DNA of 64,000 nucleotides, taken from positions 892,362 to 956,361 of the forward strand of contig LSRX01000052.1 of NCBI GenBank assembly GCA_001939145.1, written 5' to 3'. Positions 28,694 to 37,828 of the stretch are shown piece by piece. The position numbers and the translations under genes were made by a program. The notes below the pieces were generated by a model. The model was not told the DNA's origin. It saw only the letters and a list, made by a program, of their open reading frames with translations, and did no database searches. This DNA is from Symbiodinium microadriaticum (Eukaryota; Sar; Dinophyceae; Suessiales; Symbiodiniaceae). Each line of letters opens with the position of its first letter. Within the stretch, counting starts at the first letter, position 1.

Positions 28694-28754
28694 GGCGAAC
28701 GTGCGAGATGTGTCCTGGTGATTTCTTCACTTGCGTCAGCGACAAGATCGGCAG
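28694..28754 (+). CDS. Furin-like repeat exon (RTCEMCPGDFFTC)
   Basis: After TCTCAG|G the phase-1 frame reads RTCEMCPGDFFTCVSDKIG and ends in phase 2 at GGCAG. It is a clear paralogue of RCETCPGDFGAC at 56825. Confidence 0.7.
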
Positions 28755-28794
28755 GGGCCTTGTTTGGGATCAGCGCTTTTAGAGGGGGGAATTA

Positions 28795-28925
28795 CAAATA
28801 TAGTATAGTAATATGGTAGTATAGTCGTATTAATATAGTATAGTTATCATCGTATAGTATATTACATACAGTACTACAGTAATTTAGTAACATAGTATAG
28901 AAATATGGTAATATAGAATGCAATG
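28795..28925. repeat. AT-rich low-complexity stretch
   Basis: Irregular ATAGTATAGTAATAT repeats; no gene. Confidence 0.7.
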
Positions 28926-28990
28926 TATTGAAAGCAGGTTTGGGTGCTCAAAAAGATCTTCGAACATGTTACTTACGCCCTTTCAGCTCC

Positions 28991-29047
28991 AGCAAAACCT
29001 TCAACATCCGAAACGCGATGAGCGCATGTCAGAGCTGTGCTGAAGAG
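28991..29047 (+). CDS. Furin-like repeat exon (AMSACQSCAEE)
   Basis: After CAG the frame reads FNIRNAMSACQSCAEE. NAMSAC matches TNAMSC at 36767 and SAMKC at 46388. A CCCTAAA array follows at 29055. Confidence 0.5.
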
Positions 29048-29054
29048 TTATAGC

Positions 29055-29272
29055 TTAAACCCCCAACCCTAACCCCTAAACCCCAAACTGCCATAAGCCT
29101 CCTGAAGGCGGGATTGCTGCTAAAGGGTTCTCCCGTCACTCTCAGCCTTTCTCTAAACCCTAAACCCTAAATCCCAAACCCAAAACCCTAAACCCTAAAT
29201 CCCAAACCCTAAACCCTAAATCCCAAACCCTAAACCCTGAACCCAAAACCCCAAACCCTAAACCCTAAACTC
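29055..29272. repeat. CCCTAAA-type arrays in two blocks
   Basis: Blocks at 29055-29092 and 29150-29272; the second is a regular CCCTAAACCCTAAATCCCAAA higher-order array. Confidence 0.85.
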
Positions 29273-29356
29273 TGACTGTCTGCCCTAGAGCCTGTCGGCA
29301 TGAAGCCTGGAGCCCCAAGCCTCTGAGAAAAGAAGCTTCCGTTGAGGGTCAATCTG

Positions 29357-29460
29357 ACGAGGTATTTTGAATTAGACAGGTTCAGGGTTTTAGGGTTGAA
29401 TCCTGAAAGCTTACTTAGCGCCTGCAGCAGGGTTTGGGGTTTAGGGTTCAGGGTTTAATG
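29357..29460. repeat. Solo hairpin arm plus TTTAGGG-type array
   Basis: ACGAGGTATTTTGAATTAGA and the following CAGGTTCAGGGTTTTAGGG equal the right arm of the element at 30576-30732. A TTTAGGG-type stretch follows to 29460. Confidence 0.6.
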
Positions 29461-29694
29461 TAAAGACGTCTCTATTTGTGCACTTGCGGGCCGCAGTATG
29501 TATTAGATCGGGACCTACACCCTGAAAGTTCCTCAAGCCTAGGGGCCTAGACCCCTTCAGCCCTAAGCCCTGAAGCCTGAAACCCCAAACCCCTGAAGAA
29601 AGGAAGCTTCGGTCGCACCCTATCTATGCCGTCAAGCCTAAGCACTCCTTAAGCACCAAACCCTAAAGACCCCAAGAGAAGATGCCTTCAGGCC

Positions 29695-29880
29695 GAATCC
29701 CTAAACCCTAAATCTCAAACCCTAAACCCTAAACCCTATAGCCCCAAACCCTATATCCCTAAATCCCAAACGCTATAACCCCAAATCCCAAACCCTATGA
29801 CCCTAAACCCTATAATCCCAAACCCTATAACCCCAAACCCTAAACCGCAAACCCTACTTCCCTGAACCCTACAAACCCTA
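29695..29880. repeat. CCCTAAA-type array
   Basis: About 185 bp of CCCTAAA, CCCTATA and CCCAAAC units ending 23 bp before the next exon. Confidence 0.85.
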
Positions 29881-29902
29881 AATCCTAAGACCAGCTTCTG
29901 AG

Positions 29903-29989
29903 GCACGGAGTGCCAGAACCGCAAGTACCTCACCGCCTCGGGCACCTGCGAGTCGACCTGTCCGGATGGGACGTACCACGTGGGCTCAG
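29903..29989 (+). CDS. Furin-like repeat exon spanning KYL and CPDG segments
   Basis: After TCTGAG|G the phase-1 frame reads TECQNRKYLTASGTCESTCP then DGTYHVGS, ending in phase 1 at TCAG|GAGC. It shows that the KYL and CPDG segments are contiguous in one module. The phase-1 end fits phase-1 exons such as 56825. Confidence 0.75.
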
Positions 29990-30157
29990 GAGCAGCACTT
30001 ATCATCCGAATGTGGGGGTTTGATTGTGTTGACTAAGTGCTTGGGGGGGTACATCCGACTTTATGACTATAGCTACATAGGGACGGTCACAGGGTATTGC
30101 CTAAGCCCCTAAGCCCGAAACCCCTAAACCCTAAACCCTAAAACCCCTAAACCCCAA

Positions 30158-30430
30158 AGCAACGGCACACCAGACTTCCTTTTCAAAGCCGCGACCTACA
30201 ACTGCCTATCCACGGCGTCCCATGCTCAGAAAGAATCCTTGAACGCCCAGTTCAAACGCCGCCGGCTCTGCGTCATTGGCCTGCAGGAGGCTATAGGTGT
30301 GCAGGGGAGGTCAGAAGTCACACCAAAGACTTTCACGTCAGCAGTAGCGACGCTGACCAAGGCCAGGAAGGGTGTCAGGTCTGGTTTTCCAAGACCGAGC
30401 CTATTGGCAAACTGGGAGATCAGCCATTGA
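30158..30430 (+). pseudogene. Fragment of a LINE-type endonuclease (EEP fold)
   Basis: The frame reads SNGTPDFLFKAATYNCLSTA ... QFKRRRLCVIGLQEA and ends at a stop at 30430. ATYNCLS...IGLQE matches the start of endonuclease/exonuclease/phosphatase-fold nucleases in non-LTR retrotransposons (TxNxxSL ... GLQET). Only the N-terminal part is present and no reverse transcriptase follows, so it is a truncated copy. A CCCTAAA array (30095-30157) abuts its 5' edge. Confidence 0.55.
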
Positions 30431-30575
30431 CCTGGGACGCAAGCGGTTTCAGCGCTGCCTATAGTGCGCCCCGTTTCCTTCTGGTTTTGGCGCGTGCTGA
30501 CTGTTTCAAAGTTGCGGTCTTGTGTGCGCACGCTCCCACATCGTGCCCCTAAGCCCTAAACCCTAAACCCTACAA

Positions 30576-30732
30576 ACCCTAAAACCGTGAACCTGTCTAA
30601 TTCAAAACACCTCGTTCCCCAGTTGGGTCTCTTACGTTTCGGATAACATTCATGTCGCACTTCGGGCCTCGGGTGCATGTTAACCGGATGGCGTTCGAGG
30701 TACTTTGAGTTAGACAGGTTCAGGGTTTTAGG
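30576..30732. mobile_element. Hairpin element with telomere-like termini
   Basis: The left arm (30576-30614, CCCTAAAACCGTGAACCTG...) is the inverse of the right arm (30695-30732, ...CAGGTTCAGGGTTTTAGGG). Arms of about 38 bp include the telomere-like outer ends. A solo right arm sits at 29357-29396. TTTAGGG-type sequence continues from the right end to 30825. Confidence 0.7.
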
Positions 30733-30908
30733 GTTCAGGGTTTTTAGGGTCTAGGGTTCAAGGTTTAAGGGTGTTAGGCTTTCAGGGCTTTTAGGGCTTT
30801 TCGGGTTTAGGGTTTAGGGTATCGAGACTGGGGCTGCCAATCAATCCATGAACCCGACACCCTAAACATCCTAAGCCCTTACCCCAGCTTTCATGTATTG
30901 AACACTGG

Positions 30909-30945
30909 AGACTGCCACACTCGACGCATCAAGTGCAGCACATGA
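30909..30945 (+). CDS. Possible furin-like exon fragment
   Basis: The frame reads DCHTRRIKCST, a C-x6-C pair after CTGGAG. A CCCTAAA array follows (30950-31090). Weak. Confidence 0.3.
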
Positions 30946-30949
30946 ATGT

Positions 30950-31090
30950 AACCCTAATCCCTAAACCTCAAAAAACCCTCTAAGCCCTAACTCTATAAAC
31001 CCTAAACCCTGAACCCTCAACCCCTTAACCACTAAACCCCTAAAGCCCTAATCTAAACCCCTAAAACCCTAAACTTCCCTAAAGCCTATG
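30950..31090. repeat. CCCTAAA-type array
   Basis: Degenerate CCCTAAA/CCCTAAT units. A TTTAGGG-type array at 31205-31305 faces it across about 115 bp of unique sequence. Confidence 0.8.
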
Positions 31091-31204
31091 TGCCCGAAGC
31101 ACGGGTCTTCACTGTTTATCGACTTGTCACTGGGGGGTCTTGGGTTTATTGAGGCTGCTTAAGGTTGTGGCTTGCGGGCTGATTGTAAGAGCCATGACAG
31201 AACC

Positions 31205-31305
31205 GTACGGGTTTAGGGATTGGGGTCTAGGGTTTAGAGTTTAGGGTTTAGGGTTTAGAGTTTAGGGTTGAGGGTTTAGGGTCTATAGGGTTTAGGGTTT
31301 AGGGG
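31205..31305. repeat. TTTAGGG-type array
   Basis: TTTAGGG with TTTAGAG and GTCTAGGG variants, directly before the hairpin at 31321. Confidence 0.85.
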
Positions 31306-31320
31306 CCATTACAGAACCCG

Positions 31321-31420
31321 AAGGGTCCATGTACTCATGTAGTAGATGCTTGTCCCTTAAAGTAGCTCCTACATGAGTACTTTTGGGGCCAATGTATATA
31401 CTATTTGGGTACATGGACCC
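31321..31420. mobile_element. MITE-like hairpin, GGGTCCATGTACCC family
   Basis: Arms AAGGGTCCATGTACTCATGT and ATTTGGGTACATGGACCCAT. It ends 25 bp before the next exon. Confidence 0.75.
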
Positions 31421-31444
31421 ATAGGGGAAGACATGCTCCTGAAG

Positions 31445-31501
31445 GAGACCTCGGCCGTCACTGCCTGCCCTGCGGCCAAAACTGTGCTTCCTGTTTGGAA
31501 G
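31445..31501 (+). CDS. Furin-like cysteine-rich exon
   Basis: After TGAAG|G the phase-1 frame reads DLGRHCLPCGQNCASCLE, matching GRxCxxCxxNCxxC. It ends near GGAAG|GCC, which would be a GC donor. Confidence 0.7.
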
Positions 31502-31906
31502 GCCTTCCTGGGACGGGGAGTGGGGACACCGACCCGAAGCCAGAAAAGCCCTTAAACAACGGTTTAGGCGTTAGCGCAAATTCAGCCCAAAGCCCTCGAA
31601 AGCCCCAAATCAAAAACCTAAGCTCCTGAACTCCTAAGCCCTCAACCCTGATTGTCTGACAACTCAGCTGCTGCTTTGCTTTGGGTTCCAGAGTTGGGGA
31701 GGTTAGAGCCAGACCATCCAAAATCATCTCGTGAAGGAGTATACGTCAACTTACAATATAAATCCCTACTATGATTTTTAAGGCATTCCTAAACCCTGGA
31801 GCTTCTTGGAAGGTCTGGGAAGTTTTTTTGTTCCTTAAGTAGGGGATGTTGGAAGGTTTGGGGAGAGCCGGTCCGATTTTACGGGGAATCGATGACCTGG
31901 ACCTAC

Positions 31907-31999
31907 CCAAAGGGTCCTAGGTACTCTTAACGGGGGCATACTTCCCCAAATCCTGCTAGTACTTCCTAGCATAGAAGCCCTACATTCTACTTTATAGCT
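31907..31999. mobile_element. MITE-like hairpin, AAGGGTCCTAxGTAC family
   Basis: Left arm CCAAAGGGTCCTAGGTACTC; a relative of 47877-47984. It abuts the next hairpin (32002-32089). Confidence 0.5.
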
Positions 32000-32001
32000 A
32001 A

Positions 32002-32089
32002 CCATAGGCTCCTTAGTAGTCCCTTTTTGGGATTACCTTATAGGTTTCTAAACATAAACCACAAAACGGAACTACTTGCGAGCCTATGG
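32002..32089. mobile_element. MITE-like hairpin, CCATAGGCxCCTxAGTAGT family
   Basis: Arms CATAGGCTCCTTAGTAGTCC and GAACTACTTGCGAGCCTATG with a TATAGGTTTCTAAACATAAA loop. Better copies at 58354-58447 and 59209-59300. Confidence 0.7.
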
Positions 32090-32379
32090 CTACTTAGGCC
32101 CTTTTGTGCGAGGCTTGAGGGTTCAGGCTTGGGCGGGGGGTTGGGCGGACTTTCGGGTTTAGGGTTTAGGCGGTAGAGTGTTGGAGGTGTTTAGAGCTAT
32201 CGATGTGTGGATTTGGGTGTTTGGTTTCCGCATAAACCCCAATTTCCGTAGTGCCCGAAACCCTAAACCCTAAACTGCGTCATGGACGTTTAGCAATTCA
32301 GGATTCCCCGAAGCCCAAAACCTAAACCCCTTCTCGGAATAGCAATCCATGCAACGGTCGGATTCCTGAATTTTCCCTA

Positions 32380-32485
32380 ACCCCTCTAAACCCCGCACCC
32401 TAGTCCCTATAAGCCCTAAACCCCTAAACCCTAAACTCTAAACCCCGCACCCTAGGCCCTAAACCCTACACCCCTAAACCCTTTA
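32380..32485. repeat. CCCTAAA-type array
   Basis: Precedes the exon at 32501; a TTTAGGG-type array follows that exon at 32583. Confidence 0.85.
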
Positions 32486-32500
32486 TGACCTTTTAAAGAG

Positions 32501-32560
32501 CGTGTCCGCTGGAGGGGACCTCTGCCTGCAGTGCACCGACAGCCGCTCGGGTAGCGGAAG
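32501..32560 (+). CDS. Furin-like repeat exon (CLQC)
   Basis: After AAAGAG the phase-2 frame reads VSAGGDLCLQCTDSRSGSG and meets GTCC/GGTTTTTT. C-x2-C is followed by a polar stretch. It is closest to VCLQCRNSG at 52896. Confidence 0.55.
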
Positions 32561-32582
32561 GTCCTAGCGGTTTTTTTTTGGG

Positions 32583-32630
32583 GGGGGGTTCAGGGTTCAG
32601 GGTTTAGGGTTGAGGGTTTCAGGGAAGTTG
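32583..32630. repeat. TTTAGGG-type array after a G run
   Basis: A homopolymer T/G run (32571-32588) leads into TTCAGGG/TTTAGGG units. 32640-33000 carries no supportable gene. Confidence 0.8.
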
Positions 32631-33009
32631 CAGGTTCAGTAATTTTAAGTCTATGTCGTTTCTTCTTAAGGGGCTTTGTAGGCTGCAGGGTTGGGTTTGG
32701 CGATTTAGGGTACACAGTTGCGGCCGCTGCAAGCTTTGCTTTCAACAGGTTGGTTCCGCTTGTCTACGAGACTCCTAATGAAGTTTTGTTAGGAGGTGGT
32801 GGCTCTTGTTATGATAGCTTCAGAGTCTTGGCTTGTGGGAAGTCTGGGTTTCAACTGTTGGTTTTGCTCTACCTGTTGGCCGCATGAATCTACTAAATAT
32901 GATATGCTTCAAGTTCTCCCTGGCGTGGTCCCGCGTGGTCCCCATATGTTCGCTTTGTTTCATAGCCCTCATTGTTAACGCCCCATAGTCCCTGTACCCT
33001 TTAGCCGAG

Positions 33010-33045
33010 GTCGATACCTTTCCCCGGATGGATGGTGCGAGGAGC
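33010..33045 (+). CDS. Furin-like repeat exon (RYLSPDGWCEEP)
   Basis: After CCGAG|G the phase-1 frame reads RYLSPDGWCEEP, almost identical to the exon at 43778 (YLSRDQWCEEP). A TTTAGGG-type array follows from 33070. Confidence 0.65.
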
Positions 33046-33069
33046 CTTAGCTGCAAGGGTTGTCAGGCC

Positions 33070-33195
33070 TTGAGGGTTTCAAAGTTGAGCATTGCAGGGT
33101 TTGGGTTGAGGGTTCAGGGTTTGGGCGTTCTGGGTTTAGGGTTCCATGGTTTAGAGGGTTTAGCTTTCAGGGTTTCAGGGTTCGGGGTTTCGGGA
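33070..33195. repeat. TTTAGGG-type array, degenerate
   Basis: TTGAGGG, TTCAGGG, TTTAGGG and TTTCAGGG units after the RYLSPDGWC exon. The opposite orientation resumes at 33330-33395. Confidence 0.8.
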
Positions 33196-33739
33196 GCGAT
33201 TCCCTCTTCGGGGCTGCATGTTTTTCTCGCCGACCGGTTCTTGGGCCTACGTACAAAAAAACGCACAGAGGTAGATACTGAACATGCGTGTGGTGAGTCT
33301 CTGCGCGCTCAGCAGTTGACTAAGCTTCTGTCCCTAAACCCTAAATCCCTAAATCCCTCTCAACCCAAACCTGTAAACCCTAAACCCTAAACCACTGTAG
33401 GCGGCATCTCATGTAATGCAGAAGCCTATAGAGATGTTACAAGGAACCTTTCAGGCTCGTCCCTGCTAGTTACAGCACATTGTACCCCAAGTCTTTCCCG
33501 GAAACCCTATTGGATTTTATGAAAGCCCCAAAAGCCAAATTTACTGTTTTTTTTCAATTTTTTTGTAGATAACTTGCAGATGCAGGGCCCTTTAACAAAC
33601 AGGTTGCTAGAGCCGTGTCGCGAATCCGCACATGCATGAATCCAGTGATGTAAGGATATGTGGATTCTCCATAGTCCGAACGAACAAATACAAGTCTCTG
33701 ACAAAGTCTGAAATCTCAGGGGAATTAGTCGACGGAACC

Positions 33740-33855
33740 CTGAAGCCCTATGGCCCTAAACCCTACCCCTTGCAGAACCCTTCCAGGAATCCTAAACCCT
33801 AAATCCTAAAGCCTAAACTAAACCCTAAACCCTAAAAACCCTCAACCTTGCAGTA
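33740..33855. repeat. CCCTAAA-type array
   Basis: Ends 30 bp before the next exon. The stretch 33396-33740 has no confident gene (a GGISCNAEAY frame after TGTAG|G at 33410 is possible). Confidence 0.8.
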
Positions 33856-33884
33856 CGCCGTGGAACCCGGAACCTTCAGACCAG

Positions 33885-33934
33885 GCCAGTTGCCCAGACG
33901 GCTACTACAAAAACGGCACGGCCATCACTGGCAG
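33885..33934 (+). CDS. Furin-like repeat exon (CPDGYYKNGT), exactly 50 bp
   Basis: After ACCAG|G the phase-0 frame reads ASCPDGYYKNGTAITG and ends in phase 2 at GGCAG. It shares length and phase with 27155-27204 and 45094-45143. Confidence 0.75.
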
Positions 33935-33954
33935 ATTCCTGGTTCAGACTTTCA

Positions 33955-34200
33955 GGTGTTAGGGAGCTTCGGTGCTGAGGGATTAAGGGATTCGGTGCTG
34001 AGGGGTTAAGGGAATTAGGGGGTTTGGGGGTTTAGTGGGGTTAAGGGTTTTTAGAACTTTTGGTTTGGGAGCTTTAGGTTGCCGGCTTTATGGCCGATGC
34101 CTGATTTAGAGTTTCAGGGTTTCGGAGTTTAGGGCTTAACGTTTGGGATGCAGTGTTTCGGGTTTTGAGGGTCACAGTTTAGGGTACCTGCAGGGCTCAA
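33955..34200. repeat. TTTAGGG-type array, heavily degenerate
   Basis: TTAAGGG, TTTAGTGGGG, TTTCAGGG units continue to about 34200. 34200-34990 has no array and no module: open frames there are unrecognised and I do not call a gene. Confidence 0.65.
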
Positions 34201-35069
34201 GGGTTAGGCTTGAATGTGTAATCAGATCTTTGGTAATGCGTGGACAGTTGTTAGGGTCAAGCACTGTTTTCCTAAACCTGATCCTCAACCTGATACGCAT
34301 GATCGGGTTCCTCTCACAAGCGTTCTTATTCGGCTGCAACTTCGACGTTACGACGAAAATAATCGGGGCAACACCACACGTGCAGTGCCGTCTACGATGA
34401 AGTCTCGGAAGACATCGCAGCTGTCATCGGCCTTAAGCTGAGGAAGGGCTGATCTCGCAACACGACCGCCGATACATACATGTGTACAGAGCAATCCAAC
34501 TCCCTTCGCGCGGGCACCGCGGAGAAGATTGGTGCAGAGGAGACTACAGAGTACGGAACTATTGCATCGGCAGTGTGAAGGGACGGTATGGCGCTGCAAG
34601 GATGTGGGATCACAGAGCTGATGAGTACCTCTACTGCTGCCTAGCCTTGACTTGCCTGACGTAGATACCACCTCCACTTCCTATGCCCACCTGGGATTTA
34701 AGTCAGCATCTCGAGCATGCAGCATCACTCGAAGGGGCTGCCATGCCAAGCCACTATCGCAGCCAGCATGTCGGCGTCGTGGCGTGTACGTCATTGCGGT
34801 ACGCTGCTTTCAAAACACCGTGGTACTCCGGGTACGTCTTCCTTTCTAGGGTCATCAAGCCCTCTGTCTTGGATTACTGCGCTTTTCGCTGCCTTGGTCC
34901 ATTGGTACCTCCAGTTCTCTCCGAGGCTACAAGGTCAGGAGGATGGGTTTTGTCAAAAGGCTTAGGAAGGTTCATGGGTTGTTATTAGTAAAACAGCAAG
35001 CACGGTGCCTGTAAGCCTCCCGGTTGTTTAAACTTAAACAACACCAAGTCCGCAAGCCTTAATGCGTCA

Positions 35070-35180
35070 ATGTAGTGTCCTGCAGAATTAGTAATTACAT
35101 GCCTTACCGCTCCTTAATATAAGTTTATATGATATTATATCCAAAGCCCGATTGTAATTATTAAGGCCCACACCCTTACA
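35070..35180. mobile_element. MITE-like hairpin, CCTTAATAATTAGAATAGGG family
   Basis: Right arm CCCGATTGTAATTATTAAGG with a TTTATATGATATTATAT core; left arm degenerate. Confidence 0.55.
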
Positions 35181-35231
35181 TTCCACCATGTTGGGGTGTT
35201 TTGGTTGCAAGATTGATGCGGTCTCATTCAA

Positions 35232-35325
35232 GGCTTACCTGTAGCCGAAAAGACCTACCGTTTTTATATATAGAAACCATAACAAGGAACCCAAAAAAGG
35301 TAGGTCTTTTCGGTTACAGGTATAG
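35232..35325. mobile_element. Perfect-armed hairpin (GTAGCCGAAAAGACCTACC)
   Basis: Arms TGTAGCCGAAAAGACCTACC and GGTAGGTCTTTTCGGTTACA enclose a TTTTTATATATAGAAACC loop. Only one copy is seen in the window. Confidence 0.75.
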
Positions 35326-35633
35326 CCACTGATTTGTTCACTTCAACCCGGGAGTCTGTTCTCCTTTTTCAGCAATCGGGCCCAAAGAAGTTCACACTCT
35401 CCAAGATAGGCCAAATACATAAAGCCCCATCGGCCATCTAAGAAACGAGGGAGTTTCTTGGAAAGGGGCGGTGGGTCCTTGAACTAAGGGTCTCTGTAGT
35501 AAGAGCCGGGCACCGTGTGGGGGTTCCTTGTTTTCAGAAACTTCCGAATCGACTAGATTCGCTGTGGCCTCGACCCTTTCCCTGGCACAGCAAACAAAAG
35601 GACGTCAGCAAGCTGTCTTCATCGATCTGTTTA

Positions 35634-35705
35634 CCCTAAACCCTAAACCCGAAACCCTAAACCCTAAACCTGAGCCTTAAACCCTAAATCTTAACCCTAA
35701 ACCGT
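35634..35705. repeat. CCCTAAA-type array
   Basis: Precedes the exon candidate at 35726. Confidence 0.85.
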
Positions 35706-35725
35706 CTTCTAATGCTAGTCAAAAG

Positions 35726-35770
35726 GCGCAGCCCCAGCCCCACTGTCGGATCATGCGCTGCGCCTCCAAG
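35726..35770 (+). CDS. Furin-like repeat exon candidate (HCRIMRC)
   Basis: After AAAAG|G the phase-0 frame reads AQPQPHCRIMRCASK and the TTTAGGG array starts right after it. It is flanked by the expected arrays on both sides; Cys spacing is only approximate. Confidence 0.4.
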
Positions 35771-36115
35771 GGCGTAGGGTTCAGGGTTTAGGGTCAGGGT
35801 TTAGGGTTCAGGGTTTAGGCTCTAGGGTTTAGGGTTCAGGACGGTTTAGGGTCTAAGGTTCAGGGTTCAAGGTTTAGGGTTTAGGGTCTAGGGTTTAGGG
35901 TCTAGGGTTTAGGGTTCAGGACGGTTTAGGGTCTAGGGTTCAGGGTTTAGGGTTTAGGGTTCAGGGTTTAGGGTCCAGGGTTTAGGGTTCAGGACGGTTT
36001 AGGGTCTAGGGTTCAGGGTTCAGGGTTTAGGGTTTCGGGTCTAGGGTTTAGGGTTTAGGGCTCAGGACGGTTTAGGGTTTAGGGTTTAGGGGTTTAGGGT
36101 TTAGGGTTCAGGAGT
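35771..36115. repeat. Long TTTAGGG array with higher-order structure
   Basis: TTTAGGG, TTCAGGG and TCTAGGG units are punctuated by TTCAGGACGGTTTAGGGTCT at roughly regular intervals (near 35837, 35928, 35990 and 36062), so larger blocks have duplicated. Confidence 0.9.
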
Positions 36116-36258
36116 GAATCTAAGAGCTTGGTACCGTGGTACTGCACAACCTGAGAAGACTAAGGGGCATCTGGTTGAGCTGTTAGGATTGTCAGGAAGG
36201 CACGCCGAGGCCTCAGACAATCCACAGGAAGCCCTTATCTTCAAGCATGAACTCCAAA

Positions 36259-36365
36259 TATAGGGACCAAGCCATTACCAATACTATTCGGAGGTTCTTT
36301 ATATCAATTAGAATAATGATGTACCCCAAAACCCATTTCTATTTCTTATGGCTTCTAATTCATGT
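36259..36365. mobile_element. MITE-like hairpin, degenerate CCTTAATAATTAGAATAGGG family
   Basis: Left part AGGGACCAAGCCATTACCAA and right part ATTTCTATTTCTTATGGC with ATATCAATTAGAAT in the core. Confidence 0.4.
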
Positions 36366-36564
36366 ATTATGGCTCCTAAATGATGCAAAGGAGCTGTGGA
36401 CTTCCACGAAATCTGCACCCTAAACTCCCGTCGGGCCAGCAAGAAAACACCGGCAACTTAAAGCCTGACACCTGAAATACTACCCCGTTTAGCCCAACAG
36501 GCTGTTGAAAGCAGCAACAGCCCCCCTCAACCCTGAAACCAAAAGCCCGTTGTCCTACAGGCCA

Positions 36565-36608
36565 GTCGTCGTCGTCGTCGTCGTAGTAGTAGTAGTAGTA
36601 GCAGTAGC

Positions 36609-36649
<41 letters not shown>

Positions 36650-36660
36650 AGGAGGAGGAG
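36565..36660. repeat. GTC/GTA/GAG trinucleotide microsatellite
   Basis: Runs of GTC, then GTA with GCA interruptions, then GAG. Frames through it code homopolymers and are not regarded as genes. Confidence 0.95.
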
Positions 36661-36766
36661 CCGGGGAAGCCCTCCAGGGGCACCAAAACCCCCTCTCACG
36701 CATTGAACCGTGCAGGCCATCTAAACCCCCAAAACACCCAAAGGGCTAAATCCTGAAGTATCCAAG

Positions 36767-36831
36767 GAAACTGCGCGGCTTGCCCAACAAACGCGATGTC
36801 CTGCCTGAACCCGTCAGACACTGGGACGAAG
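36767..36831 (+). CDS. Furin-like repeat exon (NCAACPTNAMSC)
   Basis: After CCAAG|G the phase-1 frame reads NCAACPTNAMSCLNPSDTG and meets GTTGGG. A weak CCCTAAA-type stretch lies upstream and TTTAGGG downstream (36870-36905). Confidence 0.65.
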
Positions 36832-37087
36832 GTTGGGAAGGCACTTCGGGTAACATGAGGCCCTGCGTAGGGGTTAGGGTTTAGTTAGAGTTTAGGGTTT
36901 AGAGTATTTCTTAGGGCTCAATAAGATGAATATACTGCAGTCTACCCCAAAGCCTTGTCCGAATACTTCAGGGCCCCATCGTGCAAGGTTGGTATGGGGG
37001 AGTCGGAAGGGGGAGGCTTGTAAGTTTTATACTATGTGGGTCATAAGGATTTCATGCGGTGTTTAGGGCTTATCTAGAGTCTCCATT

Positions 37088-37140
37088 GTAGCTCCTTAAT
37101 ATATAGTTGGCTAAACCGAAGGAGCTACAATGGAGACCAT
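37088..37140. mobile_element. Short hairpin (GTCTCCATTGTAGCTCCTT)
   Basis: Perfect arms GTCTCCATTGTAGCTCCTT and AAGGAGCTACAATGGAGAC with a short loop. A partial relative (AACTGCAATGGAGACTATAG) is at 62150-62170. TTTAGGG/CCCTAAA stretches follow at 37205-37275. Confidence 0.7.
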
Positions 37141-37423
37141 AGGTAGTATCAAAGGTAGAGCTTTCAACTCTTGGGGTTCTGATAGGAAAAGTTCAGCTTC
37201 TTTAGTTCAAGGTTTAGGGCTGGGGGTCCTAAACCCTAAACCCTAAACCCCAAACCCTAAACCCTAAACCGTGTTTAGGGCGCAGGATGGCCTAGACTAA
37301 GGGTTGTGCAGGGGTTTTGGGGATGCTAGGCTTCAAGGGTCGGTGGCTTGGAGCTCCTGGGAAGACTTCGACAGACCGTACTGCCTCTGGCAGTCTTACC
37401 CCGTGGTTTTGGGTTGTACAGTC

Positions 37424-37453
37424 AGGGAGGGAGGGAGGCAGGGAGGGAGGGAG
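37424..37453. repeat. GGGA microsatellite
   Basis: GGGAGGGAGGGAGGCAGGGA continues as a purine run. Confidence 0.9.
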
Positions 37454-37524
37454 TTTAGAGATTCTGATAGGCCCTGACCTCAAGTTCGAGAGCCGTTAAA
37501 GCACGGCGCGAAAGCCCGACTCTG

Positions 37525-37560
37525 TCTTCTGCCGCTTCAAAGCAGAAGAATGTTGAACCT
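37525..37560 (+). CDS. Possible furin-like exon fragment
   Basis: After CGAAAG the frame reads PDSVFCRFKAEEC. Two cysteines; a CCCTAAA array follows at 37560. Weak. Confidence 0.3.
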
Positions 37561-37778
37561 ACGACCCTAAACCCTTTAAGCCCTAAATGCGGAGATACTA
37601 AACCCTAAACCCTAAGACCCAAGCCCCCAAAAAACCCTGGCAACCGAAACCTTGAAGCCCTAAACCCTACGCTCTACCGCCGCAACCCTCAAACCTAAAC
37701 TCCAAAACCCTGCACTCCAAACACCCACAGAGCAAAAAATCCCGACCGCCCTAAGCCGTGAAACCTCCGGGCCCCAAG

Positions 37779-37828
37779 GAAATCACAGAGTGCAAGAACT
37801 TCAAATACCTCACTGCCGCAGGGCCCCG
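37779..37828 (+). CDS. Furin-like repeat exon (ECKNFKYLTAAG)
   Basis: After CCAAG|G the phase-0 frame reads EITECKNFKYLTAAG. A degenerate second copy of its 3' half lies at about 37908-37940 (CTCACCGCTACAGG...). TTTAGGG follows at 37838. Confidence 0.65.

Noticed and set aside
34200..34990. Cluster of overlapping open frames on both strands
   Set aside because: No domain or consistent frame; protein-likeness is similar on both strands.
36376..36756. Tyr- or Val-rich frames
   Set aside because: They are produced by the GTC/GTA repeat.
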